A DNA stretch of 33,380 bases. It comes from Sphingobium indicum BiD32 (GTDB taxonomy: Bacteria > Pseudomonadota > Alphaproteobacteria > Sphingomonadales > Sphingomonadaceae). The stretch is taken from assembly GCF_000382885.1 (NCBI RefSeq), contig NZ_CAVK010000012.1:1-33380 (forward strand). Direction: 5' to 3'. Below, piece by piece: positions 16,674 to 25,580 of this stretch (within the stretch, counting starts at the first letter, position 1; each line of letters starts with the position of its first letter). Made by a program: the position numbers and the translations under genes. The notes beneath the pieces were generated by a model. That model did no database searches. It worked only from the letters and a program-made list of their open reading frames with translations, and was not told where the DNA came from.

Positions 16674-17960
16674 TCAATCCTCGCGGATCAGGCTGGTCTT
16701 TGCCGTGTCCTTCATCCGCACATAGACCACCAGAGAGATGGCGATCATCACGCTGACATAGATATAGAATGCCTGCTCCATACCGGCCTGCTTGAACCAC
16801 AGGGCTACCAGTTCCGCCGTCCCGCCGAACATCGTATTGGCCAGCGCATAAGGCAGCGCCACGCCCAGCGCCCGGATATGCGCGGGAAACAGTTCGGCCT
16901 TCACCACCGCATTGATCGAGGTATAGCCGGTCACGATCACCAGCCCCGCCATCACCAGCAACCCGGCGACCACCGGATCTTTCGTCACCGCCAGCGTCGC
17001 GAAGATCGGATAGGTGCAGATTACCCCCATGACGCCGAAGCCGATCATCAGCGGCTTGCGCCCGATCCGGTCCGACAGCGCGCCAGCGACGGGCTGTAAC
17101 AGCATGAAAACAAACAGGGTAACCGCATTGATTTGCGACGCTGCCTCGCGGCTTAGCCCGCTGGTGTTGACCAAGAATTTCTGCATGTAGATGGAGTAGG
17201 CATAGAAGGCGATCGTGCCCCCGGCGGTCAGCAGCATCACCGTCAGCGTCTCGCGCGGATGCTTGGTGATCAGTTCGACAAAGCCGGACTCAGGCGCGCC
17301 CTCGGCCTTGGCCACGGCAAAGCTCTGCGTCTCGGCCAGCCCGCGCCGCAGCCAGAACACCACGACCGCCAGCGCCCCGCCGATGAAAAAGGGTATCCGC
17401 CAGCCCCACGCATCCAGTTGCGCCTCGCTCAACGTAGCCTGCAACAGCAGCAGCACGCAGATCGCAACCAACTGTCCGGCGATCAGTGTCACATATTGAA
17501 AGCTGGAGAAGAAACCCCGTCGGTTCCTGCCCGCCATTTCCGACAGATAGGTCGCACTCGCGCCATATTCGCCGCCGATCGACAAACCCTGCATCAAGCG
17601 CGCCAGCACCAGCAGCAGCGGCGCGGCCACGCCGATCGTCTCATAACCCGGCGTCACCGCGATCAGCAGCGATCCCGCGCACATCAGCGCCACCGACAGC
17701 GTCAGCCCGCTCTTGCGCCCGTGCCGGTCGGCATAGACGCCCATCAGCCACGCGCCGATCGGACGCATCAGGAAGCCAACCGCAAAAATGCCTGCCGCGC
17801 TCAACAACTGGGCGGTGCGGTCCTGGCTGGGGAAGAAATGCGGCGCGAAATAGAGGGTGAAGGCGGCATAGGCATACCAGTCATACCATTCGACCAGATT
17901 GCCGGTCGAGCCGCCGATAATGGCTTTCAGCCGCTCGCGCTGGGTCGGCGGCGCGGTCAT
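16674..17960 (-). CDS. kgtP: MFS metabolite:H+ symporter, KgtP-like
   Basis: The 428-residue membrane protein has about 12 transmembrane segments and closely resembles my memory of E. coli KgtP, the alpha-ketoglutarate:H+ symporter. Shared segments include STGNLVEWYDWYAYA (about 18-32), FAVGFLMRPIGAWLMG, DRHGRKSGLTLSVALM (the MFS loop 2-3 motif), GLSIGGEYGASATYLSE, SSFQYVTLIAGQ, ALSDRIGRKP and ALPYALANTMFGGTAE. Dicarboxylate uptake is the likely role, although close relatives carry other substrates. The start ATG overlaps the protease stop as ATGA, making it the last gene of the long minus-strand series. Confidence 0.9.
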   Translation of the reverse strand: MTAPPTQRERLKAIIGGSTGNLVEWYDWYAYAAFTLYFAPHFFPSQDRTAQLLSAAGIFAVGFLMRPIGAWLMGVYADRHGRKSGLTLSVALMCAGSLLIAVTPGYETIGVAAPLLLVLARLMQGLSIGGEYGASATYLSEMAGRNRRGFFSSFQYVTLIAGQLVAICVLLLLQATLSEAQLDAWGWRIPFFIGGALAVVVFWLRRGLAETQSFAVAKAEGAPESGFVELITKHPRETLTVMLLTAGGTIAFYAYSIYMQKFLVNTSGLSREAASQINAVTLFVFMLLQPVAGALSDRIGRKPLMIGFGVMGVICTYPIFATLAVTKDPVVAGLLVMAGLVIVTGYTSINAVVKAELFPAHIRALGVALPYALANTMFGGTAELVALWFKQAGMEQAFYIYVSVMIAISLVVYVRMKDTAKTSLIRED

Positions 17961-18580
17961 GGCGTCAGCACCATCTCACCATTTTGCACGCCCCAGCTTT
18001 TCAGTCGGGAAAGCATGTTCATGCCGATCACATTGACTTCCCCGAAGGTTGGCGAGACGACGACAGGCAAATCGCTCGCCCGCACCGGGCCGATCGCCAG
18101 GCTGGCGATGCTGGATCGCCGCGCCTCCACCCTGCCATTGGCGGTCGTCATGATGACGCCGGGCGCGCCGACATCATAGTTCAGGCCCGACGCCTGCGCC
18201 GTATTCTCCGACAATGCCGTAATCGTCGCGCCGCTATCGATCAGGAAGCGTGCAGGCGTGCCGTTGATCGTCGCTTCGACCCAATAATGGCCATCGGGCG
18301 CGACCGGGATGCGGATCGACTGTCCTTCGGCTTTGGCAGGCGGCAGCGCGGCGGGCGCTTCATCGACCATCGCCCCCTGCTCCGCCCAACGCCCGGTCAG
18401 ATAGCCTTCCTTCTGCGCCAGTTTGAACAGGCCCAGCAGTCCGGCAAAGATGGCGACCCACAGCAGCGCCATGCGCAGCACCCCGCCCCAGGCGAGCCGC
18501 CGACCGATGAGCGCGGAGCCGACCAGCACCAGTGCCAGCACATACCAGAGGGTTGATGCCGCCTGATCGCCGCTGTCCAT
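17957..18580 (-). CDS. Membrane-anchored retropepsin-like aspartic protease
   Basis: The 207-residue protein has two N-terminal hydrophobic segments (about residues 10-25 and 36-53). A soluble domain follows with the single-domain aspartic protease motif FLIDSGATITALS, catalytic Asp near 114, and the later hydrophobic strand and loop VNVIGMNMLSRL. This is the TIGR02281-type clan AA family, which acts as a dimer; substrates are unknown. The ATG at 18580 overlaps the stop of the upstream gene by one base (TGATG) and its own stop overlaps kgtP (ATGA). The protease domain probably faces the periplasm, inferred from topology only. Confidence 0.88.
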   Translation of the reverse strand: MDSGDQAASTLWYVLALVLVGSALIGRRLAWGGVLRMALLWVAIFAGLLGLFKLAQKEGYLTGRWAEQGAMVDEAPAALPPAKAEGQSIRIPVAPDGHYWVEATINGTPARFLIDSGATITALSENTAQASGLNYDVGAPGVIMTTANGRVEARRSSIASLAIGPVRASDLPVVVSPTFGEVNVIGMNMLSRLKSWGVQNGEMVLTP

Positions 18581-19371
18581 CAATCCCCCTGCTCTGCCGG
18601 TTCCAAAATTATCACCATGCCGTCATAGCCCGGTTCCACCCCGTTGGGGAGGGCGCGGCACAAAGTCGCATAATCCATGCTCTGGTCCATATGGGTCAGG
18701 ATAGCGCGACCGGGCCGGGCGGCGGCAATGCCGTCCAGCGTCAGCGCCAGATGCGGATGGGTGGGATGCGGCTTTTCTCGCAGCGCGTCGACCACCCACA
18801 CATCAACCCCATCATAAAGCGCCAGCATATCCGGGGTCAGGTCATGAAAATCCGTGGCATAGGCGATGGACCTGCCACCATGGCTGAAGCGAAATCCGGT
18901 CGAATAAATATCACCATGCGGCTGATCGACACAGGCAATGTCGATGTCGCCGATGCGCAGCCCATCGGGCAAAACCCGGCCATCAATGGTCTGGTGATAG
19001 CCGTTGCGCCCGTCAAAGGCATAGGCGAAGCGCTGGCGCAGCAGGCGGAGCGTCTGCGACCGGGCGTAGCCCGGCAGCGGGACGCGGCGATGGTGATAGA
19101 GTTGGCGCACATCGTCGATGCCATGGCTGTGATCGGCATGGTCGTGCGTCCACAATATCGCGTCGATGTGGATGACGTCGGCGGCCAGCAACTGCGCGCG
19201 CATGTCGGGCGAGGTGTCCACCAATATCCGGGTCGTCGCACTTTCCACCAGGATCGATACGCGGGTGCGGCGGTTCTTCGGCTCGGACGGGTCGCACGTC
19301 CCCCAGTCATTGCCGATGCGCGGAACCCCCGACGATGTGCCGCTGCCCAGGATCGTGAGTTTCAGACTCAT
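18580..19371 (-). CDS. PhnP-like metallo-beta-lactamase fold phosphodiesterase
   Basis: The 263-residue protein has the metallo-beta-lactamase fold with the metal-binding THDHADHSHGIDD (HxHxDH, about 75-87). Further likely ligands are in ATDFHDL and the late LTHMDQSMDY. The N-terminus LTILGSGTSSGVPRIGNDWG is characteristic of the PhnP/YcbX-like group, in which E. coli PhnP cleaves phosphoribosyl 1,2-cyclic phosphate. No phn genes are nearby, so the natural substrate here is open; it could be another cyclic phosphodiester or RNA product. It overlaps tatD by 4 bases (ATGA). The tatD-next-to-MBL order recurs in alphaproteobacteria. Confidence 0.9.
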   Translation of the reverse strand: MSLKLTILGSGTSSGVPRIGNDWGTCDPSEPKNRRTRVSILVESATTRILVDTSPDMRAQLLAADVIHIDAILWTHDHADHSHGIDDVRQLYHHRRVPLPGYARSQTLRLLRQRFAYAFDGRNGYHQTIDGRVLPDGLRIGDIDIACVDQPHGDIYSTGFRFSHGGRSIAYATDFHDLTPDMLALYDGVDVWVVDALREKPHPTHPHLALTLDGIAAARPGRAILTHMDQSMDYATLCRALPNGVEPGYDGMVIILEPAEQGD

Positions 19372-20141
19372 GCCACCTTCTGGAACAATGTACGGAAATT
19401 GGCGGAGGTGGCGGCCGCCAGATGCTCGATGCTCTCGCCGCGCAGATTGGCCAGGAATTTCGCCGTGTCAGCGACGAACGCTGGCTCGCAAGGCCGCCCG
19501 CGATGCGGCACTGGCGCGAGGAAGGGCGAGTCCGTCTCGACCAGCAGCCGGTCGATCGGCAGGCGCGCGGCGGTCTCCTGCAAATCCTTCGCGCTCTTGA
19601 AGGTCACGATGCCCGATATGCTGATGTAGAAGCCCATCTCCAGCGCCGCGTCGGCAAAGGCACCGCTGGCGGTGAAACAGTGGATCACGCCGGTATAAAC
19701 GCCCTTCCCCATTTCATCGCGCATCACCGCCAGCGTATCCTCCTCCGCATCACGGGTGTGGACGATCAGCGGCAGGCCGGTGTCGCGCGCTGCGACGATG
19801 TGCGACCGGAAACTGCTGCGTTGCCGTTCGCGGTCGCTATGGTCGTAATAATAATCAAGGCCCGTTTCGCCGATCCCGACCACGCGGGGATGCGCCGCGC
19901 GGGCGACCAGCTTGGCGGTGTCGATATGGGGATGTTCGTCCGCCTCATGTGGGTGGATGCCGACCGTCGCCCACACGTCCGGCGCGCGGATCGCCGTGTC
20001 CAGCACTGCGTCCCATTCGCTCTCGCGCGTCGCGATGTTGAGCATCAAGTCGATGCCGGACGCGCGCGCACGTTCCAGCACATTCTCCTGATCCTCGACC
20101 AACCCCTTGTAATTGAGGTGGCAATGGCTGTCGATCAGCAT
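19368..20141 (-). CDS. tatD: TatD family metal-dependent DNase
   Basis: TatD proteins are TIM-barrel hydrolases with 3'-5' exonuclease activity on DNA, linked to repair of oxidative damage. The 257-residue protein has all metal-site motifs: DSHCHLN (HxH, 4-10), GIHPHEA, GIGETGLDYYYD (Glu), LIVHTRDA (His), VIHCFTAS (His) and LVETDSPFLAP (Asp). The ATG at 20141 is 4 bases after the metG stop, and the stop overlaps the MBL gene. The position after metG is also seen in E. coli relatives (metG/holB/ycfH neighbourhood), so the enzyme corresponds best to YcfH. Confidence 0.95.
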   Translation of the reverse strand: MLIDSHCHLNYKGLVEDQENVLERARASGIDLMLNIATRESEWDAVLDTAIRAPDVWATVGIHPHEADEHPHIDTAKLVARAAHPRVVGIGETGLDYYYDHSDRERQRSSFRSHIVAARDTGLPLIVHTRDAEEDTLAVMRDEMGKGVYTGVIHCFTASGAFADAALEMGFYISISGIVTFKSAKDLQETAARLPIDRLLVETDSPFLAPVPHRGRPCEPAFVADTAKFLANLRGESIEHLAAATSANFRTLFQKVA

Positions 20142-20145
20142 GGGT

Positions 20146-21714
20146 TCAGCCGTCCGCTTCGGTCAGTTCGAGCCGGGGGAAGAGCGGCTTGGGCGCGGCG
20201 AGGATGAAATCGCTTGTCGCCAGCGGTGAATACCAGTGATCGCCGATCGCGCTGTAGGTCCGCTTGTCGGCGGGGATGCCCATATGATCGAGTAACGCGG
20301 TGGCGCTGGCCGGAATCACCGGCAGGACCGCGACCGCCAGCTGCGCGATCGCGATATACAGAGTCGCCAGCACCGTCTCCATCCGCTGCGGATCGGTCTT
20401 GCGCAGGGTCCAGGGTGCCTGCGCGTCGATATATTGATTGCAGGCGAATGCCGCGCGCAGCCAGGCGTCGATCGCGACCGATGGCGCAAGATCGGCCATG
20501 GCGGTGGGCATGTCGGTGCGGACCACGCGGTTGATCAGGTCGAACAATTCGCTGTCGGCGGGGTCATGACCATGAATGGCGGGCAGATGCCCTTCCAGAT
20601 TCTTCGCGATGAAGCTCAACGTACGCTGTGCCAGATTGCCGAACGCATTCCCCAGATCGCTGTTGGAGCGCTGGACGATCGCCTCCGCGCTATAGCTGCC
20701 GTCGTTACCGAACGTCACTTCGGACAACAGGAAATAGCGCAACTGGTCGACACCGAACCGCTCGGCCAGTTCGATCGGGTCGGCGACATTGCCGACCGAC
20801 TTGGACATTTTCTCGCCCCGGTTCAGCAGGAAGCCATGGCCGAATATCTGCCTGGGCAGGGGCAGCTTCGCGCTCATCAGGAAGGCTGGCCAGTAAACCG
20901 CATGAAAACGCACAATATCCTTGCCGATAATGTGCGTGATGTCGCCCCCTTCCGCCCAATATCGCGCCATCCGATCGGCATCGTCTGGATAGCCGCAGCC
21001 GGTCAGATAATTGGTCAGCGCATCGACCCACACATACATGACATGCCCGTCCGCGCCGGGCACCTTGACCCCCCAGTCGAAACTGGTGCGGGAGATGGAG
21101 AGGTCCGACAGGCCACCCTCGACGAAGCGCAAAATCTCGTTGCGGCGGCTGTCGGGGCGGATGAAATCGGGCTGGCTTTCATAGAGCGCCAGCAACCGGT
21201 CCTGATAGTTGGACAGGCGGAAGAACCAGCTCTCCTCGACCGTCCATTCCACCGGCGTCCCCTGGGGCGAGAGCTTGACGCCCCCTTCCCCGTCGATCAG
21301 TTCCTTTTCGTCGTAAAAGGCTTCGTCGCGGACCGAATACCAGCCTTCATAACGATCCAGATACAGGTCGCCATTGGCCTCCATCGCCTGCCAGATCGCC
21401 TGGCTGGCATGGTGGTGTGCCGGTTCGCTGGTGCGGATGAAGCGATCATGGCTGATGTTCAGCGTCTCGTTCATGGCGCGGAAATAGCCGGACATTTCAT
21501 CGGCCAATGCCAGTGGCACGATCCCCCGGTTGCGTGCGGCCTGAGCCATTTTCAGGCCATGTTCGTCGGTCCCGGTCTGGAAGAACACGTCGCGGCCCAT
21601 CATCCGCTGGAACCGGGCAATCGCGTCGGTGGCGATCACCTCATAGGCGTGGCCAATATGGGGACGGCCATTGGGATAGGAGATGGCGGTGGTGATGGTA
21701 TAGGGCTGGGACAT
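20146..21714 (-). CDS. metG: Methionine--tRNA ligase
   Basis: MetRS charges both initiator and elongator tRNA-Met. The 522-residue protein has the class I motifs PHIGHAYE (HIGH, about 18-25) and GEKMSKSVGN (KMSKS, about 300), with TGTDEHGLK between them. The C-terminal anticodon-binding helical domain contains NSDLGNAFGNLAQR. It is the short form without the C-terminal tRNA-binding dimerisation domain of E. coli MetG, and I do not see the zinc-knuckle cysteines. Both are common in alphaproteobacteria. It follows holB after 43 bases and precedes tatD by 4. Confidence 0.97.
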   Translation of the reverse strand: MSQPYTITTAISYPNGRPHIGHAYEVIATDAIARFQRMMGRDVFFQTGTDEHGLKMAQAARNRGIVPLALADEMSGYFRAMNETLNISHDRFIRTSEPAHHHASQAIWQAMEANGDLYLDRYEGWYSVRDEAFYDEKELIDGEGGVKLSPQGTPVEWTVEESWFFRLSNYQDRLLALYESQPDFIRPDSRRNEILRFVEGGLSDLSISRTSFDWGVKVPGADGHVMYVWVDALTNYLTGCGYPDDADRMARYWAEGGDITHIIGKDIVRFHAVYWPAFLMSAKLPLPRQIFGHGFLLNRGEKMSKSVGNVADPIELAERFGVDQLRYFLLSEVTFGNDGSYSAEAIVQRSNSDLGNAFGNLAQRTLSFIAKNLEGHLPAIHGHDPADSELFDLINRVVRTDMPTAMADLAPSVAIDAWLRAAFACNQYIDAQAPWTLRKTDPQRMETVLATLYIAIAQLAVAVLPVIPASATALLDHMGIPADKRTYSAIGDHWYSPLATSDFILAAPKPLFPRLELTEADG

Positions 21715-21757
21715 GGGATGTCCCTAGCGGCTGTTGCGCCGGGCGGGAAGCCGCTTT

Positions 21758-22729
21758 TCAGGCCGATTGTGGCGCAAGCGCCGCGACATGGCCCGCCAGT
21801 TCAAACACCACCGCCGCCGGATCGAGCGACAGGATGATCGCCCCGCCCGCCAGATGCCGCGCCTGTTCCCAATGGTCGAGCGCGACGCCCAGCGCCGCGC
21901 CGTTACGGTGACGCGCTGCTTGCGCGATAAAGGCAGGCGCGCGCTCCAGAAACGCCTCATAGCGCGGCTTGGCCGACTTGATCGCCAGTGCCTTGGCCAG
22001 CGCCAGGCGCTGGCGGTTATCGCGGTCGCCATCCTGCGCGATCCGCGCCATCGCGCTTTCGATATCCGCCAGATTGAGGCCCGCATAGCGCAGCGCCTTG
22101 CCCGGCGATCCTTCGCCTGCGCGGATCAGCGCGTCGATCTCCGCCGGGGACAGCGTTTCATCCTTGTCCCGCAGGATCGCACGCATCGCCCCGTCATTCA
22201 GCGGATCGAAACGCAGCGTGCGGCATCGCGACCGGATCGTCGGCAGCAACCGGCCCGGCGCATGGCTGACCAGCAGAAAGAGCATATCGGCGGGCGGCTC
22301 TTCCAGATTTTTGAGCAGCGCATTGGCCGCGCCCCGTTCCAGATCGTCGGCGCTGTCGATCACCACGATCCGCCGCGTCGATAGCGACGGCGCCGACTGA
22401 AGCAGCCGTTGCAGCCCGCGCACCTGATCGACGCTGATGTTGCGCGCGGTGACACCATCCTTTTCAAGCGGGTAGAGTTCGGCATAATCGGGATGGGCGC
22501 TGGCCTCGATCAGGCGGCGAACGGGGTGGCTTTCCGGCACCGCCAGCCCCTCCCCCACCACCGGCGGCCCGGCGGCGTCGGCGAGCAGACGCAGCGCCAG
22601 CGCGCGCGCGAAGCCGCCCTTGCCGATCCCCTTGGGACCGCTCAAGATCCAGCCATGGTGCATCCGCCCGCTTGCCGCCGCGTCGATCAGCGTGCGGGCC
22701 TGCGCGTCATGCCCCAGAAGTGACGTCAT
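21758..22729 (-). CDS. holB: DNA polymerase III subunit delta prime
   Basis: Delta prime is a stator of the clamp loader that places the beta sliding clamp on DNA. The 323-residue protein has the AAA+ fold: LLGHDAQARTL, a P-loop-like SGPKGIGKGGFA (30-41), IVVIDSADDLERGAANALLK and the SRC arginine-finger motif in TIRSRCRTL. The zinc-module cysteines of E. coli delta prime are absent, as is usual in alphaproteobacteria. The start codon overlaps the tmk stop as ATGA; tmk-holB is one of the most conserved gene pairs in proteobacteria. Confidence 0.95.
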   Translation of the reverse strand: MTSLLGHDAQARTLIDAAASGRMHHGWILSGPKGIGKGGFARALALRLLADAAGPPVVGEGLAVPESHPVRRLIEASAHPDYAELYPLEKDGVTARNISVDQVRGLQRLLQSAPSLSTRRIVVIDSADDLERGAANALLKNLEEPPADMLFLLVSHAPGRLLPTIRSRCRTLRFDPLNDGAMRAILRDKDETLSPAEIDALIRAGEGSPGKALRYAGLNLADIESAMARIAQDGDRDNRQRLALAKALAIKSAKPRYEAFLERAPAFIAQAARHRNGAALGVALDHWEQARHLAGGAIILSLDPAAVVFELAGHVAALAPQSA

Positions 22730-23352
22730 GGCAGCAGGTCCGCCAGCGCGTCGAGCAGGCGGGCCGTCACCGCCCCCGCCTCACCCGATGCGTCGATCGC
22801 CCGGAATCGCGCTGGCTCCTCCGTGGCAAAGCGCGCAAAGGCACTGGCCACGGCGCGATGAAAATTCTGGTCGCGGCCACCGATGCGATCGGCTGCATCG
22901 CCGTCCCGCTCCCGCGCCCGTGCCTCGGCCTCACCATCAGGCAAGGTCAGAAACAGGGTGCGATCGGGCAGAAATCCCTCACTACCTATCCGGTGCAACG
23001 CCAATATATCTGCGTCGGACAGCGCCCCCTGCCCCTGATAGGCCCGGCTCGAATCGAGAAACCGGTCGGACAGCACCCAGGCGCCCCGCGCCAGTGCAGG
23101 CCGGATCGTCTTTTCGATATGATCGGTCCGCGCCGCCGCGAACAGCAAGGCTTCGGCCCGCGCGCTCCAGCGATCCGCGCCGCCCGTCAGCAACAGGGCG
23201 CGGATTGCCTCCGCCCCCTCGCTACCGCCCGGTTCGCGGGTTTCCACCACGTCCAGTCCGCGCGTGCGCAGGGCAGCGGCAAGCGCGTGGAGCTGAGTGG
23301 ATTTGCCCGCGCCCTCCCCGCCTTCCAGCGTGATGAACCGTCCAACAATCAC
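22726..23352 (-). CDS. tmk: Thymidylate kinase
   Basis: The enzyme phosphorylates dTMP to dTDP for DNA synthesis. The 208-residue length is typical. Motifs are the P-loop LEGGEGAGKST (9-19), TREPGGSEGAEAIR (the DR/EPGG dTMP-site motif), SDRFLDSSRAYQG and the LID region RARERDGDAADRI. I place the start at GTG 23352-23350, which overlaps the stop of the upstream carboxypeptidase as GTGA and gives MIVGRFITLEGGEG; a longer N-terminus would lie inside the neighbouring gene. The 4-base overlaps on both sides imply strong coupling. Confidence 0.95.
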   Translation of the reverse strand: MIVGRFITLEGGEGAGKSTQLHALAAALRTRGLDVVETREPGGSEGAEAIRALLLTGGADRWSARAEALLFAAARTDHIEKTIRPALARGAWVLSDRFLDSSRAYQGQGALSDADILALHRIGSEGFLPDRTLFLTLPDGEAEARARERDGDAADRIGGRDQNFHRAVASAFARFATEEPARFRAIDASGEAGAVTARLLDALADLLP

Positions 23353-24512
23353 CCGAACAGCGATTTCAGGCCATTCCACAACCGGCCGAACATGCCCGCT
23401 TCGGCGACATCCGCCCCTGCGACCAGCGGCATCACCTGCGGTGGCGTGTCGGGCGTGGACACGATCAGGTCGGCGATCTTCTGTCCCTTGGCGATCGGTG
23501 CCTTGATCGGGCCGGAATAGACGACCTTGACCGAGATATTGGTCGACGCGGTGCGCGGCAAAGTGACCGCCAGATTTTGCGGCGCAACCAGCGCGACGCT
23601 CGTTTCGCTGCCCAGTTGGACATCAGCGGTCTCGACCGTCGCACCCTTCTTGAACAGCGGTTGCGCTTTCCAGGCCTTGAAGCCCCAGTCCATGAAGCGG
23701 ACCGATTCCTGAATTCGCCCGTTAAAGCTGGTCAGGCCCGCAACCACCATGACCAGACGGCGGCCATCCTGCTCGGCCGATCCGGTAAAGCCAAAGCCCG
23801 CTTCTTCGGTATGCCCCGTCTTGAGGCCGTCGGCCCCGGCAATCTTGCCCAAAATCGGATTACGATTGCCCTGCGCAATATCTGCGCCGCCCATCGTCTT
23901 GCCCCAGGTGAAGGAACGGGTCGCGTAGAAGCGCTTGTAGAGATCGGGCGTTTCCTCGATCGTCCCTTGCGCCAGACTGGCCAGATCTTCGGCGGTCACA
24001 TAGGTCACGCCCTCGTCCGGCCAGCCGTTGCTGGTGCCGAAATGGCTGTTCTTGAGGCCCATGCGCTTGGCCTCCTCATTCATAAGCGCGACGAAGGCCT
24101 GCTCGGTCCCGGCGATCCCTTCGGCCAGCACGACGCAGGCGTCATTGCCCGACAGTGTGACGATGCCGTGCAGCAGATTTTCCACCGACACCTGCTCGCC
24201 CGCCGACAGGAACATGGTCGAACCCGCAGCCGGGCCATGCCACTGCTTCCAGGTTTCCGGGCGCACGGTGAACATTGTGTCGAGCTTCAACTCACCCTTC
24301 TGGATCAGGCGGAACGCGACATGCGCGGTCATCATCTTCGCCATCGACGCCGGCGGCATCTTCGTCTCGCCACCCTTGTCATACAGCACCGCGCCAGACG
24401 ACAGATCCTTCATATAGGCGATCGGCGCTTCGCTGGTGTAAGGCGGCGCGGCGGCGGTCAGCGGCTGGGTCAACAGCCCGGTGAAGAGGAGGACTGCAAC
24501 GGACTTGTTCAT
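23349..24512 (-). CDS. dacC: D-alanyl-D-alanine carboxypeptidase (PBP5/6 family)
   Basis: Peptidase family S11 enzymes trim the terminal D-Ala of peptidoglycan stem peptides in the periplasm. The 387-residue protein has a signal peptide (about 1-22), then the serine active-site triad of motifs: SMAK (Ser56-Lys59), SGN (121-123) and KTG (231-233). A beta-rich C-terminal domain follows, with a final amphipathic helix (about 373-387, GMFGRLWNGLKSLFG) that would attach the protein to the membrane. The symbol is by family resemblance; dacA or dacF would serve equally. It follows rlpA by 45 bases and overlaps tmk. Confidence 0.95.
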   Translation of the reverse strand: MNKSVAVLLFTGLLTQPLTAAAPPYTSEAPIAYMKDLSSGAVLYDKGGETKMPPASMAKMMTAHVAFRLIQKGELKLDTMFTVRPETWKQWHGPAAGSTMFLSAGEQVSVENLLHGIVTLSGNDACVVLAEGIAGTEQAFVALMNEEAKRMGLKNSHFGTSNGWPDEGVTYVTAEDLASLAQGTIEETPDLYKRFYATRSFTWGKTMGGADIAQGNRNPILGKIAGADGLKTGHTEEAGFGFTGSAEQDGRRLVMVVAGLTSFNGRIQESVRFMDWGFKAWKAQPLFKKGATVETADVQLGSETSVALVAPQNLAVTLPRTASTNISVKVVYSGPIKAPIAKGQKIADLIVSTPDTPPQVMPLVAGADVAEAGMFGRLWNGLKSLFG

Positions 24513-24557
24513 GGGGCTGCCTTCAAATGGGATGGAATCGCTTGGAGGGCGCGATGT

Positions 24558-25580
24558 CTATCGCGCGTCATTAGCCATGATGCGGCCATTCTCAAAGCCC
24601 TTGGCTGCCGCCGCGCGCACACCCGCCTGTGCGGCGTCCTGCGTGGGGTAAGGACCAAAGCGCACGCGCCACAATCCGTCGCCCTCGACCGCCCTGGCAC
24701 CGATGCGCTTCGCCAGCGTTTCGGCACGGGCGCGCAATGAGAAAGCGGCGACCTGGACGATATAGGTGCGGGTGGAGGGTGGCGCGGTGACAGAGGCGGG
24801 CGCAACCGGCGTTGGGGCCGAAGCTGCGCCTGCCTGTTCCACCACGAAACCATCCTGTCGGGCTGGCTGGGGCGCGGACTCGCGGATGTCCCGCGCGCTC
24901 ACTGGCTTGGGGGGTGTCCTGACGCTTGGCCGGGCTGCGATCTTGGCTTTCGCCGGAGCGATTACAGAGCGGGCAGGCAGCTTGGCCCGCAGTGCCGTCA
25001 GCAGGGCCGGCGGCGTTTCCAGCCGTTCGGCGACCCGGCCATGGCTGCGCAGCGTCGCGCGCTCCTGATCTGGCGGGCTGACCCGCCGTACCCGCACCGC
25101 CGCCGTGCCATCGCCGATCACGCCCAATTGCTCGGCCGCGCCATGCGACAGGTCGATGATCCGGTCATTGGCAAAGGGACCGCGATCATTGACCCGCACC
25201 AGGATCGTCCGGCCCGTGTCCAGCGCGGTCACCTCGACATAGCTGGGCAGCGGCAATGTCTGGTGGGCGGCCGTGATAGCGCCCGGCACAAAGGTTTCGC
25301 CATTGGCGGTCTTGTTGCCCTGCAACTCCTCGCCATACCAGCCCGCATAGCCGACCGCGTCATAATTGGGCGCATCTTCGGGCGTATAGGTGATCCGTCC
25401 CACGCTATAGGGCGCGCCGATCGTTACCGGTTCATCGGCGACCATGCCGCCCTGCGCCAACGGACGCGGCAATGGCGCAGGCGTCGGCGGCACAGGCACC
25501 TGCTCCCCGCCACCGCAAGACGCCAACAGCAACATCACCCCGGCTGCCAGCGGCAGCCTAACCCCTTCATTTGACCGCAT
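24558..25580 (-). CDS. rlpA: RlpA-type septal lytic transglycosylase lipoprotein
   Basis: RlpA cleaves denuded glycan strands at the septum. The 340-residue protein begins with a lipoprotein signal and lipobox LLASC (acylated Cys22). The double-psi beta-barrel domain has GYAGWYGEELQGNKTANGE and ILVRVNDRGPFANDRIIDLS. A long Ala/Pro-rich linker leads to a C-terminal SPOR domain (about 265-335, TYIVQVAAFSLRARAETLAK through LWRVRFGPYPTQDAAQ), which binds denuded peptidoglycan. ATG 25580 gives the proper lipoprotein signal and overlaps mltB by 14 bases. Pairing of mltB, rlpA and a D,D-carboxypeptidase suggests joint wall remodelling at division. Confidence 0.95.
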   Translation of the reverse strand: MRSNEGVRLPLAAGVMLLLASCGGGEQVPVPPTPAPLPRPLAQGGMVADEPVTIGAPYSVGRITYTPEDAPNYDAVGYAGWYGEELQGNKTANGETFVPGAITAAHQTLPLPSYVEVTALDTGRTILVRVNDRGPFANDRIIDLSHGAAEQLGVIGDGTAAVRVRRVSPPDQERATLRSHGRVAERLETPPALLTALRAKLPARSVIAPAKAKIAARPSVRTPPKPVSARDIRESAPQPARQDGFVVEQAGAASAPTPVAPASVTAPPSTRTYIVQVAAFSLRARAETLAKRIGARAVEGDGLWRVRFGPYPTQDAAQAGVRAAAAKGFENGRIMANDAR